Origin: Eubacterium sp.
Lineage (GTDB): Bacteria; Bacillota; Clostridia; Lachnospirales; Lachnospiraceae
Direction: 5' to 3'
NCBI GenBank assembly: GCA_022769785.1
Contig: JALEIY010000109.1
Coordinates: 1-41,661 of the forward strand
DNA: 41,661 bases
Positions within the stretch are counted from its first letter, which is position 1; every line of letters begins with the position of its first letter. Shown here piece by piece: positions 1 through 9,976 of this stretch. The translations under genes and the position numbers were made by a program. Under the pieces are notes generated by a model. It ran no database searches. It worked only from the letters and a program-made list of their open reading frames with translations, and was not told where the DNA came from.

Positions 1-1465
1 AAACGAATCCTCTTGAAACAATATCCGGTCCGGCAAGAAGCATATTATTATAACGGTCTAAAGTCACAACAACGATAAACAGACCGTTCTGAGAAAGATG
101 CTGACGGTCACGAAGCACGATGTTTCCAACGTCACCCACACCAAGGCCATCAACAAAAATTCCCTGTGCAGGAACTCTTCCGGTTATTGCAGCTTTTTCC
201 TGTGAAATGCTTAAAACATCCCCCGACTGCATAATAATAACGTTTTCTTTTGGGATACCCATCTCGATTGCCAAATCCCTGTGACATTTCAGATGGCGGT
301 ACTCTCCGTGTACCGGAATCGCAAACTTCGGTTTGGTAAGGGTATAAATCAGTTTGATTTCTTCCTGACAGGCATGTCCGGAAACATGGGTATCCTGGAA
401 AATAACCGCTGCTCCCTTTTTCGCCAGCTCGTTCATTATTTTTGATACCGCTTTTTCATTTCCCGGAATCGGATGGGAACTGAAAATAATCACATCATTT
501 GGATTGATTGATATCTTTCTGTGAGTGGAAGCAGCCATACGGCTTAATGCCGCCATGGTCTCTCCCTGACTTCCCGTTGTGATAAGCACAAGCTGCTCAT
601 CCACATAGTTGCGCATTTCCTCTATATCAATCAGTGTATTATCCGGGATATTGATATAACCAAGCTCTGCGGCCGTAGATATGGTATTAACCATACTCCG
701 CCCTTCTACCACAACTTTTCTGCCATACTTATAAGCACAGTTTATTATCTGCTGTACTCTGTCCACATTGGAAGCAAAGGTTGCCACAATGATACGGTGA
801 CCTGCATTTTCATTGAAAAGATGGTCGAGAGTCCGTCCCACCGTTCTCTCGGAAGGGGTAAAGCCCGGTCTTTCCACATTGGTACTGTCACACATCAGTG
901 CCAGCACACCCTTTTTGCCCAGTTCGGCAAATCTTCCCAAATCAATGGCATCGCCAAAGACCGGTGTGTAATCAATCTTAAAATCGCCGGTATGAACGAT
1001 AATTCCGGCAGGGGTATAAATCGCAAGGGCAGCAGCATCACTGATACTGTGATTGGTTTTTATAAATTCAATCCGGAAGCAGCCCAGATTAATGGACTGT
1101 CCGTGTTTCACTACTTTTCTTCTGGTTGATTTTAACAGGTTGTGTTCTTTTAATTTATTTTCAATCAGTCCCATGGTAAGCTTCGTCGCATACACAGGCA
1201 TATTCAATTCTTTTAAGGCATATGGAATCGCACCGATATGGTCTTCATGCCCATGGGTAATGACCAGACCTTTTACTTTTGACGCATTTTCTTTCAGATA
1301 GCTGATATCCGGTATCACCAGATCAATTCCCAGCATCTCCTCGTCCGGGAAGGCCAGACCACAATCCACGACAATAATATTATCCTCATACTCAAATGCG
1401 GTAATGTTCATTCCGATCTGTTCCAAACCGCCAAGTGGTATGATTTTTACCGACTGATTTTCCAT
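1..1465 (-). CDS. rnj: Ribonuclease J (C-terminus truncated by window edge)
   Basis: Minus-strand translation from ATG at 1465 begins MENQSVKIIPLGGLEQIGMNITAFEYEDNIIVVDCGLAFPDEEMLGIDLVIPD...THGHEDHIGAIPYA: beta-CASP metallo-beta-lactamase HxHxDH motif typical of RNase J. A TTG start just upstream is also possible. Confidence 0.93.
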   Translation of the reverse strand, partial: MENQSVKIIPLGGLEQIGMNITAFEYEDNIIVVDCGLAFPDEEMLGIDLVIPDISYLKENASKVKGLVITHGHEDHIGAIPYALKELNMPVYATKLTMGLIENKLKEHNLLKSTRRKVVKHGQSINLGCFRIEFIKTNHSISDAAALAIYTPAGIIVHTGDFKIDYTPVFGDAIDLGRFAELGKKGVLALMCDSTNVERPGFTPSERTVGRTLDHLFNENAGHRIIVATFASNVDRVQQIINCAYKYGRKVVVEGRSMVNTISTAAELGYINIPDNTLIDIEEMRNYVDEQLVLITTGSQGETMAALSRMAASTHRKISINPNDVIIFSSHPIPGNEKAVSKIMNELAKKGAAVIFQDTHVSGHACQEEIKLIYTLTKPKFAIPVHGEYRHLKCHRDLAIEMGIPKENVIIMQSGDVLSISQEKAAITGRVPAQGIFVDGLGVGDVGNIVLRDRQHLSQNGLFIVVVTLDRYNNMLLAGPDIVSRGFV

Positions 1466-1599
1466 TGTTTTCAAGTTACTACCTCCGTTCTGTTTCCGGC
1501 AGATATAACACATCAGTCCGATGTCTGCAGCACATTTCCCGCGCAGTCTCTCTATTCAGTTTCCGCTCCGGAGCTTTGCTGCCAGACAGCCGGAGATTA

Positions 1600-1887
1600 C
1601 TATTCTACCTCAAAATCCAAATCTTCCATTAATTGTTCAAATATTTTTGAAACCGATAAAAGCTCTTCATCGTCCTCTACAAACTCATAGGCCGCAATTC
1701 CGCCTTCTTCATCGGCTGTTTCTTTCATAATATAGACGACCATATCCTCCGCATCGTCTGCCATATCATCCTGACTGTCAGACACAAGGAGGTAATTCAC
1801 TCCATTTATCATAGTCTGTTCCAAAACGCAGAACCGAATCTCTTTATTATCATCTGTTATAAATGGAATACTTTCTAATTTACTCAT
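1600..1887 (-). CDS. DUF1292 domain-containing protein
   Basis: MSKLESIPFITDDNKEIRFCVLEQTMINGVNYLLVSDS..., acidic small protein; start trimmed to the Met after a purine-rich RBS; sits next to yqgF and ireB as is usual in Firmicutes. Confidence 0.85.
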   Translation of the reverse strand: MSKLESIPFITDDNKEIRFCVLEQTMINGVNYLLVSDSQDDMADDAEDMVVYIMKETADEEGGIAAYEFVEDDEELLSVSKIFEQLMEDLDFEVE

Positions 1888-1918
1888 CGTTACCTCTCTC
1901 TTCCGCTCTCTCGTCCTA

Positions 1919-2359
1919 TTATTCTTTATCCGGAACCGGATGGGCATCCATATAGCTTTGCAGTATAAGTGCTGCCGCCATCCAGTCAATCCGTTCCTTA
2001 CGGTGCTCCCGCCTGACTCCGCCGCTCATTAAAATCCGTTCTGACTCCATTGTAGTCAGTCTCTCATCCCAGAGAACAACGGGAAGCCCGGTTCTTTGTG
2101 TAACCATTGCCTGAAATTCCATCGTATCTTCCGCCCTCTCTCCGAGGGTATTGTTCATGTTTTTCGGCAATCCGAGCACAATTTTTTCGACATGATATTC
2201 CTCTGCCAATGCCTGTATTCTTGCTAATGTCTGTCTTAGTTTTTTCCCTGACTTTCTGGTTATGGTCTCCACACCCTGTGCGGTTATCCCCAGTGAATCA
2301 CTCACTGCCACACCAACGGTCTTCGTACCATAGTCAAGTCCCATCCATCGTTCTTTCAT
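1919..2359 (-). CDS. ruvX: Putative pre-16S rRNA nuclease / Holliday junction resolvase RuvX (YqgF)
   Basis: [28 protein letters not shown]...[13 protein letters not shown]...[13 protein letters not shown]: YqgF family motifs. Confidence 0.95.
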   Translation of the reverse strand: MKERWMGLDYGTKTVGVAVSDSLGITAQGVETITRKSGKKLRQTLARIQALAEEYHVEKIVLGLPKNMNNTLGERAEDTMEFQAMVTQRTGLPVVLWDERLTTMESERILMSGGVRREHRKERIDWMAAALILQSYMDAHPVPDKE

Positions 2360-2616
2360 TATTTCAGTTTCGTATTGATGTAGTTTTCAAATAATACTTC
2401 CAGGATTTCATCCCGTTCCACTTTCATGATCAGGCTTCTGGCATTATTATGACTGGTAATATACGTCGGGTCTCCGGACATGATATAGCCCACAATCTGA
2501 TTGATCGGATTATAGCCTTTTTCTCTCAGGGCTTCATATACGTCTTTCAGAATAGAATCTACATCATACTCCTGTTCTTTGACCACCTGAAAAAACTGTG
2601 TATTATTCTTACCCAT
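2359..2616 (-). CDS. ireB: IreB family regulatory phosphoprotein (DUF965)
   Basis: 85 aa, [38 protein letters not shown] is the IreB/DUF965 signature; adjacent to ruvX. Confidence 0.95.
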   Translation of the reverse strand: MGKNNTQFFQVVKEQEYDVDSILKDVYEALREKGYNPINQIVGYIMSGDPTYITSHNNARSLIMKVERDEILEVLFENYINTKLK

Positions 2617-2670
2617 ATTTACCTCCTTCTATCCAAAGTGCATTCATGAAATATTTTACTATGAGTCTGA

Positions 2671-4008
2671 CTAAAATTCAATCATAACTTTCCCGCACAA
2701 TAGATTTTCATCCAAAAATCCCCGAATTTGTACTACAACTATATCATTTTGTCGCATTTTTTTTGAAAAATCATCAATTTTCACTGCCACTTTCACATAT
2801 CGCTTTGTATAACCCTGCATATATTTTATTCCGTCAATCTCCACCTCTTCTTCAAGAAGTATCTCTTCCGTACGTCCCAAATACCAGGATTCAAACTGTT
2901 TTTTATGCGCTCTGGCCATCTCAAGAAGAACCGCGCTCCGGCGGGTTTTTACTTCTTCCGGAAGGTGTCCCGGCATATCTGCCGCTCTGGTTCCCTGTCG
3001 TACGGAATATTTGAAAATATGCATTTCATAGAGATTTATTTCTTCAAGAAATTCTCTGGTCTTTTCAAATTCCTCTTCGCTTTCTCCCACAAATCCGGCT
3101 ATCACATCTGTGGTCAGGGCCGGATGTTCATAATATCGACGCAGAATATCAAGGGCCTGCCTGTATTCCTCCGTGGTATAATGACGATTCATTCGCTTTA
3201 AGGTCGCATCACAGCCACTTTGCAGGGAAAGATGGAAATGCGGGCAGACTTTATCACATTTTACCAGTTCACGAACAAATTCTTCCGTAATGATTCGCGG
3301 TTCTAAAGAGCCAAGGCGAATCCGGCAAATCCCGTCGATTTTTTGTACCTGGCGGATAATATCAAGGAGATTTGTGTCCCCTAAATCCTTCCCGTAAGAG
3401 CTCAGATGAATACCGGTCAGAACAACCTCCTTATATCCTGCATCAGCAAGACCCTGGATTTCCCGGAGAACCTCTTTTGGAACTTTGCTCCTGATTCTTC
3501 CTCTGGCATAAGGAATAATACAGTAAGAGCAGAACTGATTACATCCGTCCTGTATTTTCACATATGCTCTGGTATGTTCGCTGACTTTGTGAATCTCCAT
3601 GGATTCGTATTCTTTTTCTGCTGCAATATCCACAATTTCAGAAATATTGTGTTTTTCTTCAAAATAGCGGTCTAAAATATCCGCTATTTCTTTCTTTTTA
3701 TTATTCCCAATTAAAATATCCGCAGTCCCCTGTTTAATCAACTCTTCTTCCGCTGCCTGAACATAGCATCCGGCAGCGGCAATTACCGCATCCGGATTCA
3801 TTTTTTTTGCTCTTTTTATCATCTGACGGCTTTTTCTGTCCGCCATATTGGTAACAGAACAGGTATTTATAACATAAACGTCTGCTTTTTCTTTAAAATC
3901 AGTAATCGCATAGCCGGCTTTTTCCAGAAGTTCTGCCATAGCATCCGTCTCATACTGATTTACCTTACATCCCAGTGTAAGAAAAGCTGCAGTTCTTTTT
4001 CCTGTCAA
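2671..4008 (-). CDS. mtaB: tRNA (N6-L-threonylcarbamoyladenosine(37)-C2)-methylthiotransferase MtaB
   Basis: Radical SAM CxxxCxxC (CNQFCSYCIIPYARG), N-terminal UPF0004 domain TLGCKVNQYETDAM, TRAM-like C-terminus. Confidence 0.95.
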   Translation of the reverse strand: MTGKRTAAFLTLGCKVNQYETDAMAELLEKAGYAITDFKEKADVYVINTCSVTNMADRKSRQMIKRAKKMNPDAVIAAAGCYVQAAEEELIKQGTADILIGNNKKKEIADILDRYFEEKHNISEIVDIAAEKEYESMEIHKVSEHTRAYVKIQDGCNQFCSYCIIPYARGRIRSKVPKEVLREIQGLADAGYKEVVLTGIHLSSYGKDLGDTNLLDIIRQVQKIDGICRIRLGSLEPRIITEEFVRELVKCDKVCPHFHLSLQSGCDATLKRMNRHYTTEEYRQALDILRRYYEHPALTTDVIAGFVGESEEEFEKTREFLEEINLYEMHIFKYSVRQGTRAADMPGHLPEEVKTRRSAVLLEMARAHKKQFESWYLGRTEEILLEEEVEIDGIKYMQGYTKRYVKVAVKIDDFSKKMRQNDIVVVQIRGFLDENLLCGKVMIEF

Positions 4009-4103
4009 AACTCATTCACCTCTTTTTATTCTATTGACTTTTATTCATGAAACAGTTACTATAAGGATATAATTATAGTATTTTTCAAGGAGGGGATTTT
4101 CAA

Positions 4104-4343
4104 ATGAAAACTGTAAAAATCTCATTAAATTCTATCGATAAAGTTAAAACTTTCGTCAACTTAATCAACCGCTTTGATGCCGAATTTGACCTGGTTTCCG
4201 GCCGTTACGTCATCGATGCAAAATCTATCATGGGTATCTTCAGTCTGGATATTTCCAAACCAATCGATTTAAATATTCATAATGCAGACAATCTTGATGA
4301 GATTCTCGAGCAGCTTAGCCCATATCTTATCACAGAAGAATAA
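4104..4343 (+). CDS. HPr-family phosphocarrier-like protein lacking the catalytic His
   Basis: 79 aa; AKSIMGIFSLDISKPI matches the HPr Ser46 region, but the GxHARPA active-site motif is absent (NSIDKVKTFVNLI). Good RBS (aaggagggg). Confidence 0.85.
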   Translation: MKTVKISLNSIDKVKTFVNLINRFDAEFDLVSGRYVIDAKSIMGIFSLDISKPIDLNIHNADNLDEILEQLSPYLITEE

Positions 4344-4410
4344 TTTCTTCTCCGATACCTTATCGGTCTGTTTATAATATCGATTTGTATATCTACATAA
4401 TATTATCAAA

Positions 4411-4460
4411 GAAAAACTGTCGCCGAAACAGTACACACTGTCTGTTTTGCGACAGTTTTT
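4411..4460. terminator. Bidirectional rho-independent terminator between HPr-like gene and thiI
   Basis: GAAAAACTGTCGC ... GCGACAGTTTTT inverted repeat with A/T tracts, between convergent genes. Confidence 0.85.
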
Positions 4461-4500
4461 TGAGTTGTTTTGCAAAGAATCTTTTTACCGGATTCTTTTT

Positions 4501-5688
4501 TTATTCGTCTGCACAGACCCGGATAACCTCTTCTGAACTTAAAGCAGCTTCCATCAGCTCGTCAATACAGTCTGCAAGTTTTCTTTCTGATTTCTCAATG
4601 ACATCCAGACGCGGTTTTGTTACCGGATGCTTTGCCACAAAAATGGTACAGCAGTCCTCGTACGGAAGAATCGATGTCTCATATGTTCCAATTTTCTCAG
4701 ACATATCGACAATATCATTTTTATCCATACCGATACAAGGACGGAATACCGGAATGCTGCATGCAGCATCGGTGCAGAAAAGACTCTGCATGGTCTGACT
4801 TGCCACCTGTCCGATGCTTTCTCCGGTAATCAAGGCCTGTGCACCGCATTCTTTTGCAAAATGCTCCGCAATCTTCATCATATATCTTCTCATGATAATC
4901 GTCAGTTCATCATGCGGACATTTTTCATAGATTGCCATCTGGATATCGGTAAAGTTGATAATATGAAGATGAATCGGACCGGTATAGCGGGAAATGATTC
5001 TGGCCAGGTCTACCACCTTCTGTTTTGCTCTCTCACTGGTATAAGGCGGTGCATGGAAATATACCGCGTCAATACGCACACCCCGTTTTGAAATCATATA
5101 ACCTGCCACAGGGCTGTCGATTCCTCCGGATAAAAGCAGCATGGCTTTGCCATTGGTTCCAATCGGCATTCCTCCCGGTCCCGGAATCTCTTCTGTGTAA
5201 ATATATACTTTATCACGAATCTCTACAGTAATGAGTACCTGTGGATGGTGCACATCAACCGTCAGTTCTTCAAAACGGTCAAGAAGTTTTTCTCCCAGCA
5301 GTGCCGCAACCTCCATGGACTGCATCGGATAAGATTTATCCGCTCTTCTGACATTTACTTTAAAGGTAAAAGCAAGGTCATCATAACGCTCGCTCATATA
5401 ATCCCCTAACACCTTTTCAATATTGTCAAATGCTTTATCTTCTTCCACAATAATCGGACAGATTCCCGAAATACCAAATACACAGCGAAGTGCTGCAATG
5501 GCCTCGTCATAATCATATTCTTCCTGTGCTTCGGCAAAAATACGACCGGACTCTTTTCGAATCTTAAAATCCCCCACCGGCTTTAATGCGTACTGCATCT
5601 GCTGAACCAGCGCATCTTCAAAACGATATCTGTTTTTCCCCTTTACGCCGATTTCGGCGTATTTAATCAAAAATGCTTTGTATTCCAT
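4501..5688 (-). CDS. thiI: tRNA 4-thiouridine synthetase ThiI (no rhodanese extension)
   Basis: THUMP domain plus LLLSGGIDSPVAGYMISKRG PP-loop; 395 aa. Confidence 0.95.
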   Translation of the reverse strand: MEYKAFLIKYAEIGVKGKNRYRFEDALVQQMQYALKPVGDFKIRKESGRIFAEAQEEYDYDEAIAALRCVFGISGICPIIVEEDKAFDNIEKVLGDYMSERYDDLAFTFKVNVRRADKSYPMQSMEVAALLGEKLLDRFEELTVDVHHPQVLITVEIRDKVYIYTEEIPGPGGMPIGTNGKAMLLLSGGIDSPVAGYMISKRGVRIDAVYFHAPPYTSERAKQKVVDLARIISRYTGPIHLHIINFTDIQMAIYEKCPHDELTIIMRRYMMKIAEHFAKECGAQALITGESIGQVASQTMQSLFCTDAACSIPVFRPCIGMDKNDIVDMSEKIGTYETSILPYEDCCTIFVAKHPVTKPRLDVIEKSERKLADCIDELMEAALSSEEVIRVCADE

Positions 5689-5713
5689 GTTATCTCCCTC
5701 ATAAAACTCTGCG

Positions 5714-6895
5714 TTAGCTTCTTACAAATCTTCGAAGAACCGGAAGCAGTTCCTTTAATACTTCCACACAATAGTCAGCTTCCTCTTCTGTATTATAAAT
5801 GCTGAAAGAAAACCGAAGCGTGGACTCATAGCCGGATTTATCCAGGCCAATTCCTTTTAAGGTTCCACTGACATCCGGATGATTCGATGAACAGGCCGAA
5901 CCGGCTGAAACATAAATACCCTTATCCTCAAGGGCATGAAGCAGTACTTCGCTTCTCACTCCGTAAAATGTGATACTTGCAATATGCGGAGCCTCACCGG
6001 AATGACTTTCCACATTCTCAAGCTCTCCCAGCACGCGTCGGATAAAATGTTCTTTTATCCCCCGAATCTTTTCCAGCTTCTCTTCATGATTCTCATAAAT
6101 CACCTGTGCAGCTTTTCCAAGCCCTGCAATTCCCGGAACATTTTCTGTGCCGGAACGCATTCCTTTCTGCTGGTTGCCGCCCCAAATCATTGGTTTAATC
6201 TTTGTTCCATTTTTTATATAAAGAAATCCTATTCCTTTCGGCCCATGAATCTTATGACCACTGACAGAAAGCATATCCGCCTTCCATTTTTTCGGAGTGC
6301 ATTTCATTTTACCGTAGGCCTGAATACAATCTGTATGAAATAGAATGGACGGATTGTATTTTTTTACAATTCGTCCGATTTCCTCAATCGGCTCCACAGC
6401 TCCGATTTCATTATTGACACACATTACCGATACCAGTATGGTATCCGGCCGGAGTGCCTCTTTTAATGCGTCAAGGTCTACAATTCCTTTGCTGTCCACC
6501 GGCAGATACGTAATATCAAAGCCTTCCTCCTCCAGATATGACAGTGGATTATAAACCGAAGCATGTTCAATGCATGAGGAAATAATGTGCTTTCCTGCAC
6601 GCTTATTGGCCATCGCGGCTCCTATCAACGCCAGATTGTTGGCTTCTGTTCCCCCGGAAGTAAAATAAATCTCCCTGGGTTCCACCTTCAGGCTTTTGGC
6701 AATAATATCTCTGGCACGATTCACATATTGCTCAGCCAAAAAGCCTTTTTTATGCATGGAAGACGGATTGCCATACTCTGTCTCCATAACCTCCATCATG
6801 ATCTCTCTTACTTCCGGGAATACCATTGTTGTAGCCCCGTTATCAAAATATATTTCAGGCACTTTCTTCACCTCATAATAATAATCTAAACTCAA
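5714..6895 (-). CDS. Cysteine desulfurase (NifS/IscS family, NifZ-like partner of ThiI)
   Basis: IYFDNGATTMVFPEV..., SVSGHKIHGPKGIGFLYIKNG (PLP Lys), SAGSACSSNHPDVS (catalytic Cys). Confidence 0.95.
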   Translation of the reverse strand: MSLDYYYEVKKVPEIYFDNGATTMVFPEVREIMMEVMETEYGNPSSMHKKGFLAEQYVNRARDIIAKSLKVEPREIYFTSGGTEANNLALIGAAMANKRAGKHIISSCIEHASVYNPLSYLEEEGFDITYLPVDSKGIVDLDALKEALRPDTILVSVMCVNNEIGAVEPIEEIGRIVKKYNPSILFHTDCIQAYGKMKCTPKKWKADMLSVSGHKIHGPKGIGFLYIKNGTKIKPMIWGGNQQKGMRSGTENVPGIAGLGKAAQVIYENHEEKLEKIRGIKEHFIRRVLGELENVESHSGEAPHIASITFYGVRSEVLLHALEDKGIYVSAGSACSSNHPDVSGTLKGIGLDKSGYESTLRFSFSIYNTEEEADYCVEVLKELLPVLRRFVRS

Positions 6896-6975
6896 TTATA
6901 ATAACATAACATAAAATAAGAGGCTTGTAAATGATTTCATTTTCCGCTTCTCTTTTGTCCTCACCCAAATCCAGA

Positions 6976-7012
6976 AAACGGAAGCATTCTCCATCAAAGA
7001 ACACTTCCGTTT
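6976..7012. terminator. Perfect hairpin downstream of the threonine aldolase gene (possible terminator/attenuator)
   Basis: AAACGGAAG CATTCTCCATCAAAGAACA CTTCCGTTT; the stem extends to about 16 bp with G-U pairs. No clear U-tract. Confidence 0.45.
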
Positions 7013-7035
7013 CATATATTGTAATCCTGTCTGTT

Positions 7036-8079
7036 TTATTTCTCTCTGTTATCTGACAAAAGCTCTGACAGCCTGTAAATATCTTCTTCCTTAGTCGCCC
7101 AGCTTGTAGCAAGCCGCACTACTGTATGTTTATCATCATATTTTTCCCAGAAACTGAATCTTACCTCTTTTGAAAGACGTTCCAGTTCCTCATCTTCCAG
7201 AATAATAAACTGCTGATTTGTGGGAGAATCCATGAAAAACCGGCATCCGGCTTTCTGCAGTACTTCTTTCAGAAGCCCAGCCATTTCTATGGCATGACGA
7301 CTGATTTTAAAGTACAGGTCGTCCGTAAACAGTGTATCAAACTGCACACCGGTCAGACGACCTTTTGCAAGAAGAGCTCCATGCTGTTTTACCATGGTCA
7401 TAAAATGCATTGGCCCATTTCCTCCCGGAAACACCACTGCCTCTCCGCAGAGAGCCCCCACTTTCGTTCCTCCGATATAAAAGACATCACAGCAGGATGC
7501 CACATCCTGCAAAGCTACATCGGTTTCCGAACTCATTAGACCGTATCCCAGTCTGGCTCCATCCAGATAGAGAGGGATATTGTAAGAATGACAAATATCC
7601 GACAACTGTTTTAATTCCTCCAGAGAATATAAGGTGCCATATTCTGTCGGATGGGAAATATATACCATGCCCGGATATACCATATGCTCCCGGTTGCCGT
7701 CCTGATGAAAAGCTTCCAGAAAATCATTTAGCCTTTCCGGAACTATTTTTCCATGAACTCCGTCAAGCTCCAGTACCTTGTGCCCTGTAAACTCAATGGC
7801 TCCCGCCTCATGGGTACTGATATGACCCGTTTTTGCCGCCACAACTCCCTCATATGGCTGAAGCATGGTATCGATGACCACTGCATTTGTCTGGGTTCCT
7901 CCTACCAGGAAATGAATCTCTGCCTCAGGAGTTCCACAGGCTCTGCGAATCTTCTCTTTTGCGCTTTCTGAATAGCTGTCACTCCCATATCCCGGCTGTG
8001 ATTCCCGGTTTGTCCTCAGCAATGCATCAAGTATTTTTTCATGGGCTCCTTCGGTATAGTCGCTCTCAAAAGAAATCAT
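7036..8079 (-). CDS. Low-specificity L-threonine aldolase / beta-eliminating lyase family
   Basis: Fold type I PLP motifs: HISTHEAGAIE, LDGARLGYGL, YIGGTKVGALCGEAVVF. Confidence 0.92.
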   Translation of the reverse strand: MISFESDYTEGAHEKILDALLRTNRESQPGYGSDSYSESAKEKIRRACGTPEAEIHFLVGGTQTNAVVIDTMLQPYEGVVAAKTGHISTHEAGAIEFTGHKVLELDGVHGKIVPERLNDFLEAFHQDGNREHMVYPGMVYISHPTEYGTLYSLEELKQLSDICHSYNIPLYLDGARLGYGLMSSETDVALQDVASCCDVFYIGGTKVGALCGEAVVFPGGNGPMHFMTMVKQHGALLAKGRLTGVQFDTLFTDDLYFKISRHAIEMAGLLKEVLQKAGCRFFMDSPTNQQFIILEDEELERLSKEVRFSFWEKYDDKHTVVRLATSWATKEEDIYRLSELLSDNREK

Positions 8080-8081
8080 GT

Positions 8082-9404
8082 TTATTTCCTCTCCTCCATC
8101 ACACTCATATATGCGGGACGGATAATTTTATCTGTACAAATCAGTTCCTCAATCCGATGCGCACTCCATCCTACGATACGGGCAACCGCAAATATCGCAG
8201 TATACAGTTCTCTCGGAATGCCTAACATATCATATACAAATCCACTGTAAAAGTCAACATTCGGACTTACCATACGAGTCCGGTTTCTTTTGCCCGCAAT
8301 CAGAGCCGGTGCAAGGTCTTCCACACTCTGATATAATCTCATATCTTTTTCACGGCCTTTTTCCGCTGCCAGCTTTTCCACATACTGTTTGAAAATTCTC
8401 TCCCGAGGATCGGAAACAGAATAAATTGCGTGCCCCATTCCGTATATAAGACCTTTATGGTCAAATGCATCCTTTTCAAGAATTTTGTTCAGATAAGCCT
8501 CCAGTTCGTCCCTGTCTTCCGTATCTTTTACATTCTGACGGATATCCTCCATCATATCCATAACTTTGATATTCGCTCCCCCATGCTTTGGCCCTTTCAG
8601 GGAAGACATGGCAGCCGCCATGGTAGAATATGTATCCGAACCCGAGGAAGTTACCACTCGGGTAGTAAAGGTGGAGTTATTGCCTCCGCCGTGTTCCATA
8701 TGAAGAATCAGCGCAGTATCCAGTGTTTTGGCTTCGATTGGAGTATAGCTCTGGTCCGGTCTTAACAGCATCAGCAGATTCTCCGCAGTTGAAAGCTGAG
8801 GATTCGGCTTGTGGATGACGAGACTTTTCTGTTTTTCATAATGGATATATGCATTATAGCTGTAAACTGCCAGCAATGGAAACTCCGCAATAAGCTGAAT
8901 GCATTGCCGCAGACTGTTATGAACACTGTTATCCTTGGCATTCTCATCGTAAGACGCCAATGTGAGGATACTCCTGGTCATGGAATTCATAATATCTTCA
9001 CTCGGTGCCTTCATTATCACATCCCTTGTAAAATTGGTCGGAAGACTTCGACACTGCCCAATCAGTTCCGAAAATTCCCGACTTTCCTCCTGACCGGGCA
9101 TCTCGCCCATAAGAAGAAGATAAGCTATTTTCTCAAATCCGTATTCATCCTTTGAAAGACCTCCGATTAAGTCTTCCACCCGATAACCACGATACCACAA
9201 CTGTCCGTCACAGGGAATTTTCTGTCCTTTTTCAATTCTGGAGGAAACAATTTTGGAAATACCTGTCAGTCCGGTAAGTACACCATTCCCATTCTCATCC
9301 CTCAATCCCAGATTCACTCCGTATTCTTCAAACAGCCTCGGAGCAATACTGTCATTTTTTCTGCAAATCTGTTCTTTTTTATTCAAATAATCATTCATTT
9401 CCAT
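8082..9404 (-). CDS. Citrate/2-methylcitrate synthase family protein
   Basis: LLMGEMPG, LHMEHGGGNNSTFTTRVVTSSGSDTYSTMAAAMSSLKGPKHGGAN, GMGHAIYSVSDPR: citrate synthase motifs. Start trimmed to MEMNDYL. Confidence 0.92.
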   Translation of the reverse strand: MEMNDYLNKKEQICRKNDSIAPRLFEEYGVNLGLRDENGNGVLTGLTGISKIVSSRIEKGQKIPCDGQLWYRGYRVEDLIGGLSKDEYGFEKIAYLLLMGEMPGQEESREFSELIGQCRSLPTNFTRDVIMKAPSEDIMNSMTRSILTLASYDENAKDNSVHNSLRQCIQLIAEFPLLAVYSYNAYIHYEKQKSLVIHKPNPQLSTAENLLMLLRPDQSYTPIEAKTLDTALILHMEHGGGNNSTFTTRVVTSSGSDTYSTMAAAMSSLKGPKHGGANIKVMDMMEDIRQNVKDTEDRDELEAYLNKILEKDAFDHKGLIYGMGHAIYSVSDPRERIFKQYVEKLAAEKGREKDMRLYQSVEDLAPALIAGKRNRTRMVSPNVDFYSGFVYDMLGIPRELYTAIFAVARIVGWSAHRIEELICTDKIIRPAYMSVMEERK

Positions 9405-9909
9405 TGTCACTTTCTTCCTCTCTGATTCTTTCTGCCTCTTCCTGAAGAACCGACTCAAGCTGTCGCATCAAATGTAAAAGCCGGATAAGGTTTTCTTTCC
9501 CAAATTGCTCGATTACATGACCGTAAAACTTCTTCAGATTATCTTCCTGATTTGCCAGTATTTCTTTCCCGCTATCCGTAATCATCACATAGGTTCCGGC
9601 ACTGCCATCTCCGTCATGAGCCCACGAAAGCAGTCCCCTGTCCCTGAGACCTGCAACCATTTTGGATGTCTGCCGAATCGTCAGACGCATTTTCTCCGCC
9701 AAATCCTGAAGATATGCTTTTCCGGAATAGATATCCTCCTCTTTCTCCATCTCTGCAATAATGTGCATAGCTACATAATCAGGAATACTGAGTTCCTTAA
9801 AAACCCCTCTGCTGTGTTCTTTATTAAAAAGATATCTCCGGTAAGTAAGCTCGTTGGACAGTTTTACAATATCCTGATTCATCACAGTTTCTTTTCCTGT
9901 ATTTGACAT
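9391..9909 (-). CDS. MarR-family transcriptional regulator
   Basis: 172 aa; wHTH segment LQDLAEKMRLTIRQTSKMVAGLRDRGLLSW...TYVMITDSGKEIL. Confidence 0.8.
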   Translation of the reverse strand: MSNTGKETVMNQDIVKLSNELTYRRYLFNKEHSRGVFKELSIPDYVAMHIIAEMEKEEDIYSGKAYLQDLAEKMRLTIRQTSKMVAGLRDRGLLSWAHDGDGSAGTYVMITDSGKEILANQEDNLKKFYGHVIEQFGKENLIRLLHLMRQLESVLQEEAERIREEESDNGNE

Positions 9910-9976
9910 GATTTATCCATCCTTTCCAAAATAACATAATATAATTTAATTTTAAAATATCGGGATAAAAAATATC

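Noticed and set aside
6873-7112. 79-aa minus ORF downstream of the threonine aldolase
   Set aside because: Overlaps the end of the aldolase and the start of the desulfurase gene and runs through a perfect hairpin; not a credible gene.
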